DNA of 64,000 nt from an uncultured Oscillibacter sp. (GTDB lineage Bacteria; Bacillota; Clostridia; Oscillospirales; Oscillospiraceae): positions 1 through 64,000 of the forward strand of contig CANAWG010000014.1 in the NCBI GenBank assembly GCA_947365245.1. The letters are read 5' to 3'. Below, piece by piece: positions 8,484-16,302 of this stretch. Numbering within the stretch: position 1 is the first letter of the stretch; the number at the start of each line of letters is the position of its first letter. Made by a program: the position numbers and the translations under genes. The notes beneath the pieces are model-generated. The model was not told the origin of the DNA and made no database searches. It saw only the letters and a program-made list of their open reading frames with translations.

Positions 8484-8862
8484 GACTCTGTATCCTTTCT
8501 CTACGGTGTGTGTCCGGGCGGCGCGGCGGCGGAGGCGGGTCTGTCCCGGGCCCCGCCGCGGCCCGCGCGCCGGCTCTCATTGACCAGTTAACCATAAACG
8601 ACGCCGGATTACAAGGCTTTCCCGCATGGGCGGGGCGTGAAATTTGCTTTTTGGCCCTGCCCGCTTTATAATGGGAGCGGCGCAAGGCGGCCAAGAGAGC
8701 AATCGGCCCTTCCCCGCGGCCCCGTCAGGCGGAAAAGCGCCTGTTTTCAGGGGATGCAACCCAAAGTTTACATGAATTTCCTCAAACGCAACATCAAATC
8801 GCTGGCGTTGCGTCCTCTGCTCCGGTAAGCTGGGGACACCAAAACACAAGGAGGACAACACC
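8484..8862. other. Divergent intergenic region, no gene
   Basis: This 379-bp region separates the divergent patB-like and XRE-membrane genes. I see a plus-strand promoter near 8644-8672 and no convincing gene. Short ORFs here lack ribosome sites and recognisable sequence. Confidence 0.6.
8644..8672 (+). promoter_or_regulatory. Promoter of the XRE-membrane gene
   Basis: TTGCTT (8644-8649) and TATAAT (8667-8672) are separated by 17 bp, giving a leader of about 180 nt before the gene at 8863. Confidence 0.6.
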
Positions 8863-9768
8863 ATGGCATTTTCTGAAAATCTCCAATTCATCCGCGCCCA
8901 GGCCGGCGTCACCCAGGAGCAGCTGGCGGAGCAGCTGGAGGTCTCCCGGCAGTCCGTCAGCAAGTGGGAGAGCGGCCAGAGCTTTCCGGAGATGGACACT
9001 TTGCTTCGCATCTGCGAATTGTACGACGTGAACTTGGACACGCTGCTGCGGGGCAGCGTGGAGGAGAGCCGGGTGGGGGACACGGCGAAGTACGACGCGT
9101 TTATGACCCGCTTCGCCCGGCGCCTCGCCGCCTCCGTCTCTGCCATCATCGCCGGGATCGCGCTGATGCTCATCCTCCGGGCCTACGACCCCTCCGACCC
9201 CGTGGAGATGCTGTCCGGCGCGCTGTTCATGCTGATCATCGCGGTCTGCGTGGTGGTCATCGTGGCCAGCGGTATCCAACTGGAGAACTTCAAAAAGCGC
9301 TACCCGGTGATCGCGGACTTCTACACCCAGGAGGACCGGGACGCCTTCCATCAGAAGTTCGTCTGGTTCATCGCCGGGGGCGTGGGGGCCATCCTCTTCG
9401 GCGTGGCGCTGCTGATGCTGTTCTTCTTCGTCTTTCCGGAGCGGGAGCCCTACGAGTCCCTGGCCGCGGCGGTGTTCCTGCTGATCATCGCCGGCGCGGC
9501 GGCCTCTTTCATCTACGCGGGCATCAGCGACGACAAGTACAACATCGCCAAGTACAACCGGGACAACAACCCCACCCCGGAGGCCAAACAGCGGCTGAAC
9601 CTCATCGGCACCATCCAGGCGGCCATGATGCTGCTGGCCACGGCCGTCTATGTGGGGCTGGGCCTGGCCATGGATCTCTGGGGCACCGCCTGGTGGGTCT
9701 TCGCCGTGGGCGGCATCCTCTGCGGCGTGGTGGCCGTAGTGCTGGACCCCTACAAGGGCGAGGACTGA
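8863..9768 (+). CDS. XRE-family regulator fused to a multi-pass membrane domain
   Basis: The 301-residue protein starts with a Cro/C1-type helix-turn-helix (about 7-60, ITQEQLAEQLEVSRQSVSKWESGQ-like). About five to six hydrophobic segments follow between residues 85 and 300, with no catalytic motif. Such XRE-membrane fusions are common in Firmicutes and are thought to sense envelope state or a membrane signal. A GGAGG site precedes the ATG. The gene is monocistronic: its own promoter lies upstream and a terminator follows at once. Targets are unknown. Two related arrangements occur elsewhere in the window (33336-33869 fused, 38619-39328 split). Confidence 0.85.
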   Translation: MAFSENLQFIRAQAGVTQEQLAEQLEVSRQSVSKWESGQSFPEMDTLLRICELYDVNLDTLLRGSVEESRVGDTAKYDAFMTRFARRLAASVSAIIAGIALMLILRAYDPSDPVEMLSGALFMLIIAVCVVVIVASGIQLENFKKRYPVIADFYTQEDRDAFHQKFVWFIAGGVGAILFGVALLMLFFFVFPEREPYESLAAAVFLLIIAGAAASFIYAGISDDKYNIAKYNRDNNPTPEAKQRLNLIGTIQAAMMLLATAVYVGLGLAMDLWGTAWWVFAVGGILCGVVAVVLDPYKGED

Positions 9769-9774
9769 ACGCCG

Positions 9775-9812
9775 ATCCCCATTTCGCCATTTCCCGGCGG
9801 AATGGGGATTTT
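9775..9812 (+). terminator. Terminator of the XRE-membrane gene
   Basis: A long stem pairs ATCCCCATTTCGCC with GGCGGAATGGGGAT and ends in four T, 7 bp after the stop codon. Confidence 0.75.
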
Positions 9813-9817
9813 CCCTC

Positions 9818-9846
9818 TTGCATTTCCCTTTTGTTTATGATATAAA
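9818..9846 (+). promoter_or_regulatory. Promoter of the T-box operon
   Basis: TTGCAT (9818-9823) and TATAAA (9841-9846) are separated by 17 bp and lie just upstream of the T-box leader. Confidence 0.65.
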
Positions 9847-9854
9847 TGGTATTT

Positions 9855-10087
9855 GAAATCAGCGATGAACGGGAAAATAACGGGTCCCGCAGCGCTCAGA
9901 GAGGACTGGCCGTCGGCTGCAAGCCGGTCCGCGCCGCGCCGTTTGGTTCGCCCGGGAGCCGCCGTGGAGACACGGCCGGAGGCCCACCGTTACAGGGGTC
10001 AGAGTGCGCGCCGTCGGGCGCGAATCCGGGTGGTACCGCGGAAGGGTTGCCTTTCGTCCCAAGGTCTGGGGCGGAGGGCTTTTTTGT
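9855..10087 (+). ncRNA. T-box leader riboswitch, predicted tRNA-Phe (UUC specifier)
   Basis: The diagnostic T-box sequence GGGTGGTACCGCGG lies at 10028-10041. An AGAGAGG stem-I motif lies at 9898-9904. A terminator stem (10049-10060 with 10068-10079) is followed by six T (10080-10085); the antiterminator pairs the T-box with the CGTCCC part of that stem. In stem I, UUC at 9947-9949 is followed by GCCCGGGAGC, the spacing seen after the specifier codon in other T-boxes. UUC encodes phenylalanine, matching pheST downstream. Uncharged tRNA-Phe would favour read-through into the deacetylase gene and perhaps pheST. Confidence 0.92.
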
Positions 10088-10137
10088 ATTTGAAATCCTC
10101 CCGTGCCACTTCACAATGTTGGAAAGAAGGGACTGTT

Positions 10138-11004
10138 TTGCGTTCCCCACGGAAGAGGGCCCTCTCCATCCTCCTGGCCCTCACGCTTGTTCTCTCCCTG
10201 GCGGCCTGCCAGTCCTCCGGCGATCCGGAGAATCCCTACCGGGGCCAAAAGCTGCCGGTGCTGATGTACCACCACGTGGTGGAGGACGGCCAGGCGTGCA
10301 ACGACATGACCGTCACCGTCTCCCGCCTGCGGGGGGACCTACAGTGGCTCCGGGACAACGGCTACACCACCGTTCTCCCCCGGGAGCTGGCGGCGGGGGA
10401 GCCCCTGCCGGAAAAGCCCATCCTCATCACTTTCGACGATGGCTACCGCAGCAACTACAACCTGGCTTTTCCCATCTTCCAGGAGTTTGAGGCGAAAGTG
10501 GTCATCTCCATTATGGTCTATATGCAGGACAACGCCGCCAGTGACTTCATCACCTGGCCCATGTGCCGGGAGATGATGGACTCCGGCCTCGTCGAGATCG
10601 GCTCCCACACCTACTTCCTGCACAACCTGGGCGACCGGGGCGGCGCCTTTGACCCGGAGGGCGTCAACGGCGTACAGCGAGAGCCGGAGGAGACCGACGA
10701 GGACTTCCAGGCCCGGGTGCTGGACGACATCCAGAAGAGCTATGACCTGATCGAGGAGAAGCTGGAGGCGGCGCCCACGTTCTTCGCCTATCCTTTCGGC
10801 CTGACGGAGCCGGACGCCGACGAGCTGATTCAGGAGCTCTTCCCCGTCACGGCGGTGACCCTGCCCAGAACGGCGGACCTCACGGACGGCCTCTATGACC
10901 TGCCCCGGTACACCGTCACCATGAGCAAGAGCCTGGACAGCATCCTCAACCCGCCGCTGAAGACGGTGGTCAAGGCAAAGATCAAGGACCTTCTGGGGAT
11001 GTAG
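10138..11004 (+). CDS. Polysaccharide deacetylase (NodB-type) lipoprotein
   Basis: The 288-residue protein starts at TTG 10138, chosen because AAAGAAGG lies 7 nt upstream and a signal peptide begins there; the frame is open further upstream but runs through the T-box. A lipobox LAAC puts the lipidated cysteine at 24. The NodB fold shows the metal motif TFDDGYRSN and the second motif GSHTYFLHN. Members deacetylate GlcNAc or MurNAc in peptidoglycan or surface glycans on the outer face of the membrane. It is the first gene after a phenylalanine T-box, an unexpected position. A 275-bp repeat element separates it from pheS. Confidence 0.87.
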   Translation: MRSPRKRALSILLALTLVLSLAACQSSGDPENPYRGQKLPVLMYHHVVEDGQACNDMTVTVSRLRGDLQWLRDNGYTTVLPRELAAGEPLPEKPILITFDDGYRSNYNLAFPIFQEFEAKVVISIMVYMQDNAASDFITWPMCREMMDSGLVEIGSHTYFLHNLGDRGGAFDPEGVNGVQREPEETDEDFQARVLDDIQKSYDLIEEKLEAAPTFFAYPFGLTEPDADELIQELFPVTAVTLPRTADLTDGLYDLPRYTVTMSKSLDSILNPPLKTVVKAKIKDLLGM

Positions 11005-11031
11005 TCCCCTCCCCCCTGCCAACCACATCCA

Positions 11032-11306
11032 AGGAAGCTCTGATTCAATCAACGTGCACAGATTTGCGCCAGAAATTTTCCGACTCGCCAAGAGCCGCCG
11101 CAAGCGGCGGCTGCTCGCTGGACGCGCCTGTGGGCGCAGTCGCTGGCAAGGAAGAAAAGCGCGGGCATCCTGGCCTCACATCGCACCGTGAGGTCTGCGA
11201 GGCCTGTTCCTTTGGGCCGAGGCTGACGGATGTCAAGATTTTCTGACGCCGTCCAGCGGGAATTTATGGTGCGAAGATGCATGCGGGGATTGATTCAGAG
11301 GTTCCT
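11032..11306. mobile_element. MITE-like element, copy A
   Basis: The terminal inverted repeats AGGAAGCTCTGATTCAATC (11032-11050) and GATTGATTCAGAGGTTCCT (11288-11306) match at 17 of 19 positions when one is reversed. The interior holds a core of about 71 bp (11167-11237) nearly identical to the reverse complement of 33089-33160 in copy B. No ORF of coding quality is present. It fills the gap between the deacetylase gene and pheS and ends 22 bp before the pheS start. Confidence 0.75.
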
Positions 11307-11328
11307 ATAGTAAAGGAGTTAAACGCTT

Positions 11329-12354
11329 ATGAAAGCACAACTGGAAGCCATTCGCACCGGCGCCCTGGAGGCCATCGCCGCCACCCAGGCCATGGCGGAC
11401 CTGGAGGCCCTGCGGGTGAAGTACCTGGGCAAGAAGGGCGAGCTCACCGCCGTCCTCAAGCAGATGGGCAGGCTCTCCGCCGAGGAGCGCCCCGCCATGG
11501 GCCAGATGGCAAACGACGTCCGCGCCCGGCTGGAGGAGGCCATCGAGGCCCAGTCCGCGGCCCTCTCCAAAAAAGCCCTGGAGGCGCAGCTGCGCCTGGA
11601 GACCCTGGACGTCACCATCCCCGGCAAAAAGCCCATTCAGGGCCACAAGCACCCTATGTACTCCGTGCTGGACGAGATGAAGGAGATCTTCTTGAACATG
11701 GGCTTTGAGATCATGGACGGCCCGGAGATCGAGCAGGCGGACTACAACTTCACCAAGCTCAACGCCCCGGAGAACCACCCCTCCCGGGACTGGACCGACA
11801 CATTCTATCTGAAAGAGGACTCCTCCGTCCTGCTGCGGTCCCAGACCTCCCCCATGCAGATCCGGGCCATGGAGACCTACGGCGTGCCCATCCGCATGAT
11901 CTCCGCCGGGCGGGTGTACCGCAAGGACGAGGTGGACGCCACCCACTCCCCCATGTTCCACCAGATCGAGGGGTTGGTGGTGGACAAGGGCATCACCATG
12001 GCGGACCTCAAGGGCACGCTGAACGCCGTCATCCGGGAGATCTACGGCCCCGGCACCGTCACCCGCTTCCGGCCCCACCACTTCCCCTTCACCGAGCCCA
12101 GCTGCGAGGTGGACATCCAGTGCTACAAATGCGGCGGCAGGGGCTGCCCCACCTGCAAGGGCGAGGGCTGGATCGAGATCCTGGGCGCGGGCATGGTCCA
12201 CCCCAAGGTGCTGCGCAACTGCGGCATCGACCCGGAGGAGTACTCCGGCTTCGCCTTTGGCATGGGGCTGGAGCGGCTGGCCCTGGGCCAGTACAAGATC
12301 AGCGATATGCGGCTGATCTTTGAAAACGACATGCGCTTCCTGGAGCAATTCTAG
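11329..12354 (+). CDS. pheS: Phenylalanyl-tRNA synthetase alpha subunit
   Basis: The 341-residue protein is the normal length for bacterial PheS. The N-terminal coiled-coil tRNA-contact region (about 1-90) is followed by the class II catalytic core. Motif 1 (MGFEIMDGPEIE), HPSRDWTDTFY, motif 2 around ISAGRVYRKDEVDATHSPMFHQIEG and motif 3 GFAFGMGLERLALG are all visible. With PheT it forms the cytoplasmic alpha2beta2 enzyme that charges tRNA-Phe. An AAAGGAG site lies 10 nt upstream of the ATG. Expression is probably linked to the T-box at 9855-10087, although a deacetylase gene and a repeat element lie between. An unseen separate promoter cannot be excluded. Confidence 0.97.
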   Translation: MKAQLEAIRTGALEAIAATQAMADLEALRVKYLGKKGELTAVLKQMGRLSAEERPAMGQMANDVRARLEEAIEAQSAALSKKALEAQLRLETLDVTIPGKKPIQGHKHPMYSVLDEMKEIFLNMGFEIMDGPEIEQADYNFTKLNAPENHPSRDWTDTFYLKEDSSVLLRSQTSPMQIRAMETYGVPIRMISAGRVYRKDEVDATHSPMFHQIEGLVVDKGITMADLKGTLNAVIREIYGPGTVTRFRPHHFPFTEPSCEVDIQCYKCGGRGCPTCKGEGWIEILGAGMVHPKVLRNCGIDPEEYSGFAFGMGLERLALGQYKISDMRLIFENDMRFLEQF

Positions 12355-12361
12355 GCCTCAA

Positions 12362-12533
12362 GGGGGAGCGGGCTCCCCCTCGACCTCCCCCACCACCAGT
12401 GACATCGGTCACCGGTGTGTGCGCCCCAAGGGCGCACGGGTCGGGGTATTTTCGCCAGGTACACGCCCCGGCGAAAATGATTTCAATTTCTTTCTCCGCC
12501 TGCGGCGGAGAGACCAGGGGCCGCGGCCCCTGG
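12362..12533 (+). repeat. Run of six perfect hairpins between pheS and pheT
   Basis: Six consecutive perfect inverted repeats occur in 172 nt: 12362-12379, 12399-12412, 12419-12437, 12449-12477, 12493-12511 and 12514-12533. Stems are 5-9 bp with 2-13 nt loops. None is followed by a clear T-run, so they are not typical terminators. The 241-bp pheS-pheT gap holds no gene. Confidence 0.75.
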
Positions 12534-12595
12534 ACCCCAGGGACTGCGCTGTCTGATACCGCTTCTATCCTTATTGAATCAGGAGGAATCCATAG

Positions 12596-15334
12596 ATGAA
12601 ACTCTCCCGTAAATGGTTACAGGAATTTGTAGATGTGGGCCCGGTGAATGACCGGGACTTCGCCGAGGCCATGACCCTCTCCGGGTCCAAGGTGGAGGTC
12701 ACCGAGGACCTGGGGGCCGAGATCTCCAACGTCGTCGCGGGCCGCGTCCTCTCCATGGAGCGCCACCCCGACAGCGACCACATGTGGGTCTGCCAGGTGG
12801 ACGCGGGCACGCCGGAGCCGGTTCAGATCGTCACCGGCGCGTGGAACGTCCACGTGGGGGACCTGGTGCCCGTCGCCCTGCACAAGTCCACCCTCCCCGG
12901 CGGCAAAAAGATCGAAAAGGGCAAGCTGCGGGGCGTGGTGTCCAACGGCATGATGTGCGGCCTCAGCGAGCTGGGGCTGGACGAGCGGGACTTCCCCTAC
13001 GCCGTCATCACCGCCGCGGCCCTTTTGAACGACTACCACCCCATCGACCCGGAAAAGCCCTCCATTCCGGCGGACGTCCAGCCCGGGCACAGGATCTTCG
13101 GGCCGGTGGTGGCCGCCCGTGTCGAATACTGCTCGCCGGTCTATCTCCTGGGCGATGAGAGCTGCCGGGAGGAAAAGACCCTCTACGGCGTTTTCACCGT
13201 GACGCTGGATCTGGGCGCGGGAAAGACCGAGGGCATCACCTCAACCTGTTCCAACATCCACCAGGGCGATCTGGTGGCCTACAACACGGATACCGAGACC
13301 ATCTGCACCCTGGCGGACCTCCGCGCGGAGCAGAGGGAGTTCCCCCACTGCATTCCCGACGGCATCTTCATCCTCCAAGAGGACGGCGTAAAGCCCGGCG
13401 ACGACATCAAGCCCGTCATCGGCGCGGACGACCACGTGGTGGAGTTTGAGATCACGCCCAACCGGCCCGACTGCCTCAGCGTCATCGGCCTGGCCCGGGA
13501 GGCGGCGGTCACGTTCCACAAGCCCCTGGCCCTCCACGACCCTGTGGTAAAGGGAGGAGCCCCGGGGGCCCTGCCGGAGCTTTTGGACGTGGAGACCCCG
13601 GATCCGGACCTCTGCCCCCGGTACACCGCCCGGATGGTGCGGAACGTGAAGATCGCCCCCTCTCCCAAGTGGATGCGGGAGCGGCTCCGCTCCAGCGGCG
13701 TCCGGCCCATCAACAACATCGTGGACATCACCAACTATGTGATGCTGGAGTACGGCCAGCCCATGCACGCCTTTGACTACCGCTATATCAAAGACGGCAG
13801 CATCGTGGTGCGCCGGGCCAGGGACGGAGAAAAACTGACCACCCTGGACGGCAATGTTTATGAGCTGAACCGGGACATGCTGGTCATCGCCGACCGGACC
13901 CGCGCCGTGGGTCTGGCGGGCATCATGGGCGGGCTGAACAGCGAGATCGTGGGCGACACCGTGGACGTGGTCTTCGAGTCCGCCAACTTCGACGGGGCGT
14001 GCATCCGCAAGACCGCCCTGGCCCTGGGCAAGCGGACGGAGGCGTCCGCCAAGTTTGAAAAGGGGCTGGACATCCTCAACACCCTCCCCGCCGTCAACCG
14101 GGCCTGCGAGCTGGTGGAGCTGCTGGGCGCCGGCGAGGTGGTGGACGGGGTCATCGACATCCTGAACTACGTCCCCCAGCCCGTCACCGTGAAATTCGAG
14201 CCCGCCAAGATCAGCCGCTTCCTGGGGGTGGACATCCCCGAGGCGTTCCAGCGCCAGACCCTGCTGGACCTGGGCTTCGGCCTGGAGGGGGACGCCATCA
14301 CCGTGCCCTCCTGGCGCTCCGACGTGGAGCACTGGTCCGACATCGCCGAGGAGGCGGCCCGGTTCTACGGCTACAACAAGATCCCCGACACCCTCTCCTC
14401 CGGCCTGAATGAGCGCCGGGGCTGGACCCAGGCCCAGCAGGCGGAAAACACCATGGGCGCGCTGTGCCGCGCCGCCGGGTACAGCGAGATCATCACCTAC
14501 TCTTTCATCTCCCCCGCCTGCTACGACAAGATCTGTCTGCCGGCGGACTCCCCCCTGCGCAATTCCATGAGGATCCTCAACCCCCTGGGGGAGGACACCT
14601 CCATCATGCGCACCACCACCCTGCCCTCCATGCTGGAGATCCTGGCCAGGAACTACAACTACCGCAACAAGTCCGTGCGGCTCTATGAGCTGGGCCGCAC
14701 CTACTTCGCCAAAAACGACGGCTCCGGCATGGCCGACGAGCCCAAGGTCCTCTCCCTGGGGGCCTACGGCGGCGGCATGGACTTCTTCGACCTGAAAGGC
14801 GCGGTGGAGACCGTGCTGGAGGGCCTCCGAATCACCGGCGTGCAATTTGAGGCGGAGCGGGAGAATCCCTCCTACCACCCCGGCCGCTGCGCCAGAATCG
14901 TCCGGGACGGCGCGGTCCTGGGCGTTCTGGGACAGATCCACCCCCAGGTGGCGGACAACTACGGCGTGGACTGCGAGCTGTACGCCGCGGAGCTGCGGCT
15001 GGACGCTATATGCCGCTGCGCCGGCTGCAAGCCGCTGTACTGCCCCCTGCCCAGGTTCCCCGCCGTCACCCGGGACATCTCCGTGCTGTGCGGCTGCGAC
15101 GTGCCCGTGGCCGCGCTGGAGGACTGCATCCGCCGGGGCGCCAAGGGACTTTTGAAGAGCGAGTCCCTCTTCGACATCTACACCGGCCCCGGCGTCCCCG
15201 AGGGCAAGAAGAGCGTGGCCTTCAGCCTGGAGCTCCGCTCCGATGACCGCAGCCTCACCGCCGAGGAGGCCGACGCGGATGTGAGGAGCATTCTGGACCT
15301 GCTGAAAAGCGAGCTGGGCGCCGTTCTGCGCTGA
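12596..15334 (+). CDS. pheT: Phenylalanyl-tRNA synthetase beta subunit with an extra N-terminal domain copy
   Basis: The protein has 912 residues, about 110 more than the usual 790-805. Residues 40-130 form the EMAPII-like tRNA-binding OB domain (HPDSDHMWVCQVDAG, IVTGAWNVHVGDLVPVALH). The normal path to GIFIL is then interrupted by residues about 135-250. That insert repeats the domain weakly: VVAARV echoes VVAGRV, NIHQGDLVAYN echoes NVHVGDLVPVA, and REFPHCI echoes RDFPYAV. The B3/B4 editing domain (EFEITPNRPDCLSV onward), B5, the class II-like core and the C-terminal anticodon-binding fold (FPAVTRDIS) follow. AGGAGGA precedes the ATG. The function of the insert is unknown. Confidence 0.95.
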   Translation: MKLSRKWLQEFVDVGPVNDRDFAEAMTLSGSKVEVTEDLGAEISNVVAGRVLSMERHPDSDHMWVCQVDAGTPEPVQIVTGAWNVHVGDLVPVALHKSTLPGGKKIEKGKLRGVVSNGMMCGLSELGLDERDFPYAVITAAALLNDYHPIDPEKPSIPADVQPGHRIFGPVVAARVEYCSPVYLLGDESCREEKTLYGVFTVTLDLGAGKTEGITSTCSNIHQGDLVAYNTDTETICTLADLRAEQREFPHCIPDGIFILQEDGVKPGDDIKPVIGADDHVVEFEITPNRPDCLSVIGLAREAAVTFHKPLALHDPVVKGGAPGALPELLDVETPDPDLCPRYTARMVRNVKIAPSPKWMRERLRSSGVRPINNIVDITNYVMLEYGQPMHAFDYRYIKDGSIVVRRARDGEKLTTLDGNVYELNRDMLVIADRTRAVGLAGIMGGLNSEIVGDTVDVVFESANFDGACIRKTALALGKRTEASAKFEKGLDILNTLPAVNRACELVELLGAGEVVDGVIDILNYVPQPVTVKFEPAKISRFLGVDIPEAFQRQTLLDLGFGLEGDAITVPSWRSDVEHWSDIAEEAARFYGYNKIPDTLSSGLNERRGWTQAQQAENTMGALCRAAGYSEIITYSFISPACYDKICLPADSPLRNSMRILNPLGEDTSIMRTTTLPSMLEILARNYNYRNKSVRLYELGRTYFAKNDGSGMADEPKVLSLGAYGGGMDFFDLKGAVETVLEGLRITGVQFEAERENPSYHPGRCARIVRDGAVLGVLGQIHPQVADNYGVDCELYAAELRLDAICRCAGCKPLYCPLPRFPAVTRDISVLCGCDVPVAALEDCIRRGAKGLLKSESLFDIYTGPGVPEGKKSVAFSLELRSDDRSLTAEEADADVRSILDLLKSELGAVLR

Positions 15335-15342
15335 AAACCGCC

Positions 15343-15378
15343 GCCGCCCCGCCGGAAATGCGTTTCCGGCGGGGCGGC
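15343..15378 (+). terminator. Hairpin downstream of pheT
   Basis: A perfect 16-bp GC-rich stem with a 4-nt loop begins 9 bp after the pheT stop. The tail (TAAAAATCTTTT) is only weakly T-rich, so termination is likely but not certain. Confidence 0.65.
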
Positions 15379-15413
15379 AGTAAAAATCTTTTCTGAATTT
15401 CCGGCAGAAACTC

Positions 15414-15442
15414 TTTACAGTTTTTCAAAAAAAGTGTATACT
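15414..15442 (+). promoter_or_regulatory. Promoter of ireB
   Basis: TTTACA (15414-15419) and TATACT (15437-15442) are separated by 17 bp. Confidence 0.7.
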
Positions 15443-15507
15443 AGGTCCAATGGCGAACATACCGTCCGCTGCCGCGGGCAGCCCGGAGGGAGAAAGGTGG
15501 TGTCTGT

Positions 15508-15753
15508 ATGGACGACTATACCCGGAAATTCAGCATCGCGATAGACAAAGATGAGGAGATCCATCAGATCCTCTCCACGGTCTACCGGGCCCTGGAGGAG
15601 AAAGGCTATAACCCCATCAATCAGATCGTGGGATATATCCTGTCCGAGGACCCCACTTATATCACCAACCACATGGGCGCCCGGACCTTGATCCGAAAAA
15701 TTGACCGGGATGAATTGCTGCAGGTATTGGTGCGCAGGTACCTGCAACAGTAA
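15508..15753 (+). CDS. ireB: IreB-family regulatory phosphoprotein (UPF0297/YrzL)
   Basis: The 81-residue protein matches the DUF965/IreB family from end to end: [48 protein letters not shown] and a basic C-terminus. In Enterococcus IreB is phosphorylated by the Ser/Thr kinase IreK and tunes cephalosporin resistance; elsewhere the gene usually precedes ruvX and a small zinc protein. Here those partners are absent. Instead it stands alone with its own promoter and terminator, followed by a conserved 99-residue protein. An AGAAAGGTGG site precedes the ATG. Confidence 0.93.
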   Translation: MDDYTRKFSIAIDKDEEIHQILSTVYRALEEKGYNPINQIVGYILSEDPTYITNHMGARTLIRKIDRDELLQVLVRRYLQQ

Positions 15754-15790
15754 CAAAAGTAACAAAAATTACAATCTCGTAAAATTTTTT

Positions 15791-15847
15791 CTGCGGAATT
15801 TTTTTCGTCGCAAATCCTGCGATTTGGAAAATTCCGCAGATTTTTTT
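15791..15847 (+). terminator. Terminator of ireB
   Basis: CTGCGGAATTTT pairs with AAAATTCCGCAG (15828-15839), enclosing a smaller hairpin, and is followed by seven T (15841-15847). Confidence 0.8.
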
Positions 15848-15912
15848 GCACATTTTCGCCGCATTTTTTGTGTTTGCGGGGGGATTTCTGTCAAAAGTCC
15901 GCCGGCGCTTCG

Positions 15913-15941
15913 TTGACAAGGCGGAGAAAATATGTTACAAT
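15913..15941 (+). promoter_or_regulatory. Promoter of the 99-residue protein gene
   Basis: TTGACA (15913-15918) and TACAAT (15936-15941) are separated by 17 bp; the gene starts 31 bp later. Confidence 0.75.
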
Positions 15942-15971
15942 CCGGTTACAAAATTTCAAAGGAGTGTTTTG

Positions 15972-16271
15972 ATGGCAGAGAAGAAAACGGAAAAAGCTAA
16001 CGGTCTCATCTACAAGGGCCATCCTCTGCGCCGGGTGGATAACCTCATCTACTACGGCTCGATGGCTGACAAATATATCATTATGATGCAGGTTTTGGAC
16101 AGCAAGCCGGAACAGGACATCAAGCTGGCCTCCAAGGTCTCCATCCAGCTCCAGCTGACGGAGCCGGAGAACTCCCGCAGCCGGGTTGTCAAAAAGAGCG
16201 AAAAGGACAGCCTTTACGCCGCCATGGACATCGCCTCCGTCTGGCTGGACCGGGCTCTGGCCGGGAAGTGA
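15972..16271 (+). CDS. Conserved small cytoplasmic protein of unknown function
   Basis: The 99-residue product has no signal peptide or membrane segment and a lysine-rich start. Its centre (GHPLRRVDNLIYYGSMADKYIIMMQVL) looks like a compact alpha/beta domain conserved among Clostridia, as far as I recall, without an assigned role. The ATG at 15972 has AAAGGAG 8 nt upstream; the in-frame extension to 15846 runs through the promoter and was rejected. It lies between ireB and a cell-wall hydrolase, with only 31 bp to the latter, so it may be co-transcribed with it. Confidence 0.75.
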   Translation: MAEKKTEKANGLIYKGHPLRRVDNLIYYGSMADKYIIMMQVLDSKPEQDIKLASKVSIQLQLTEPENSRSRVVKKSEKDSLYAAMDIASVWLDRALAGK

Positions 16272-16302
16272 TCCCGCCCCCACAAAAGACAAGGACGAAA
16301 GG

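Noticed and set aside
8577-9173. 198-codon minus-strand frame across the XRE-membrane gene start
   Set aside because: Antisense to the helix-turn-helix coding region; not supported by any signal.
13241-14941. 566-codon minus-strand open frame opposite pheT
   Set aside because: Antisense to a full-length synthetase gene; third-position GC bias explains the open frame.
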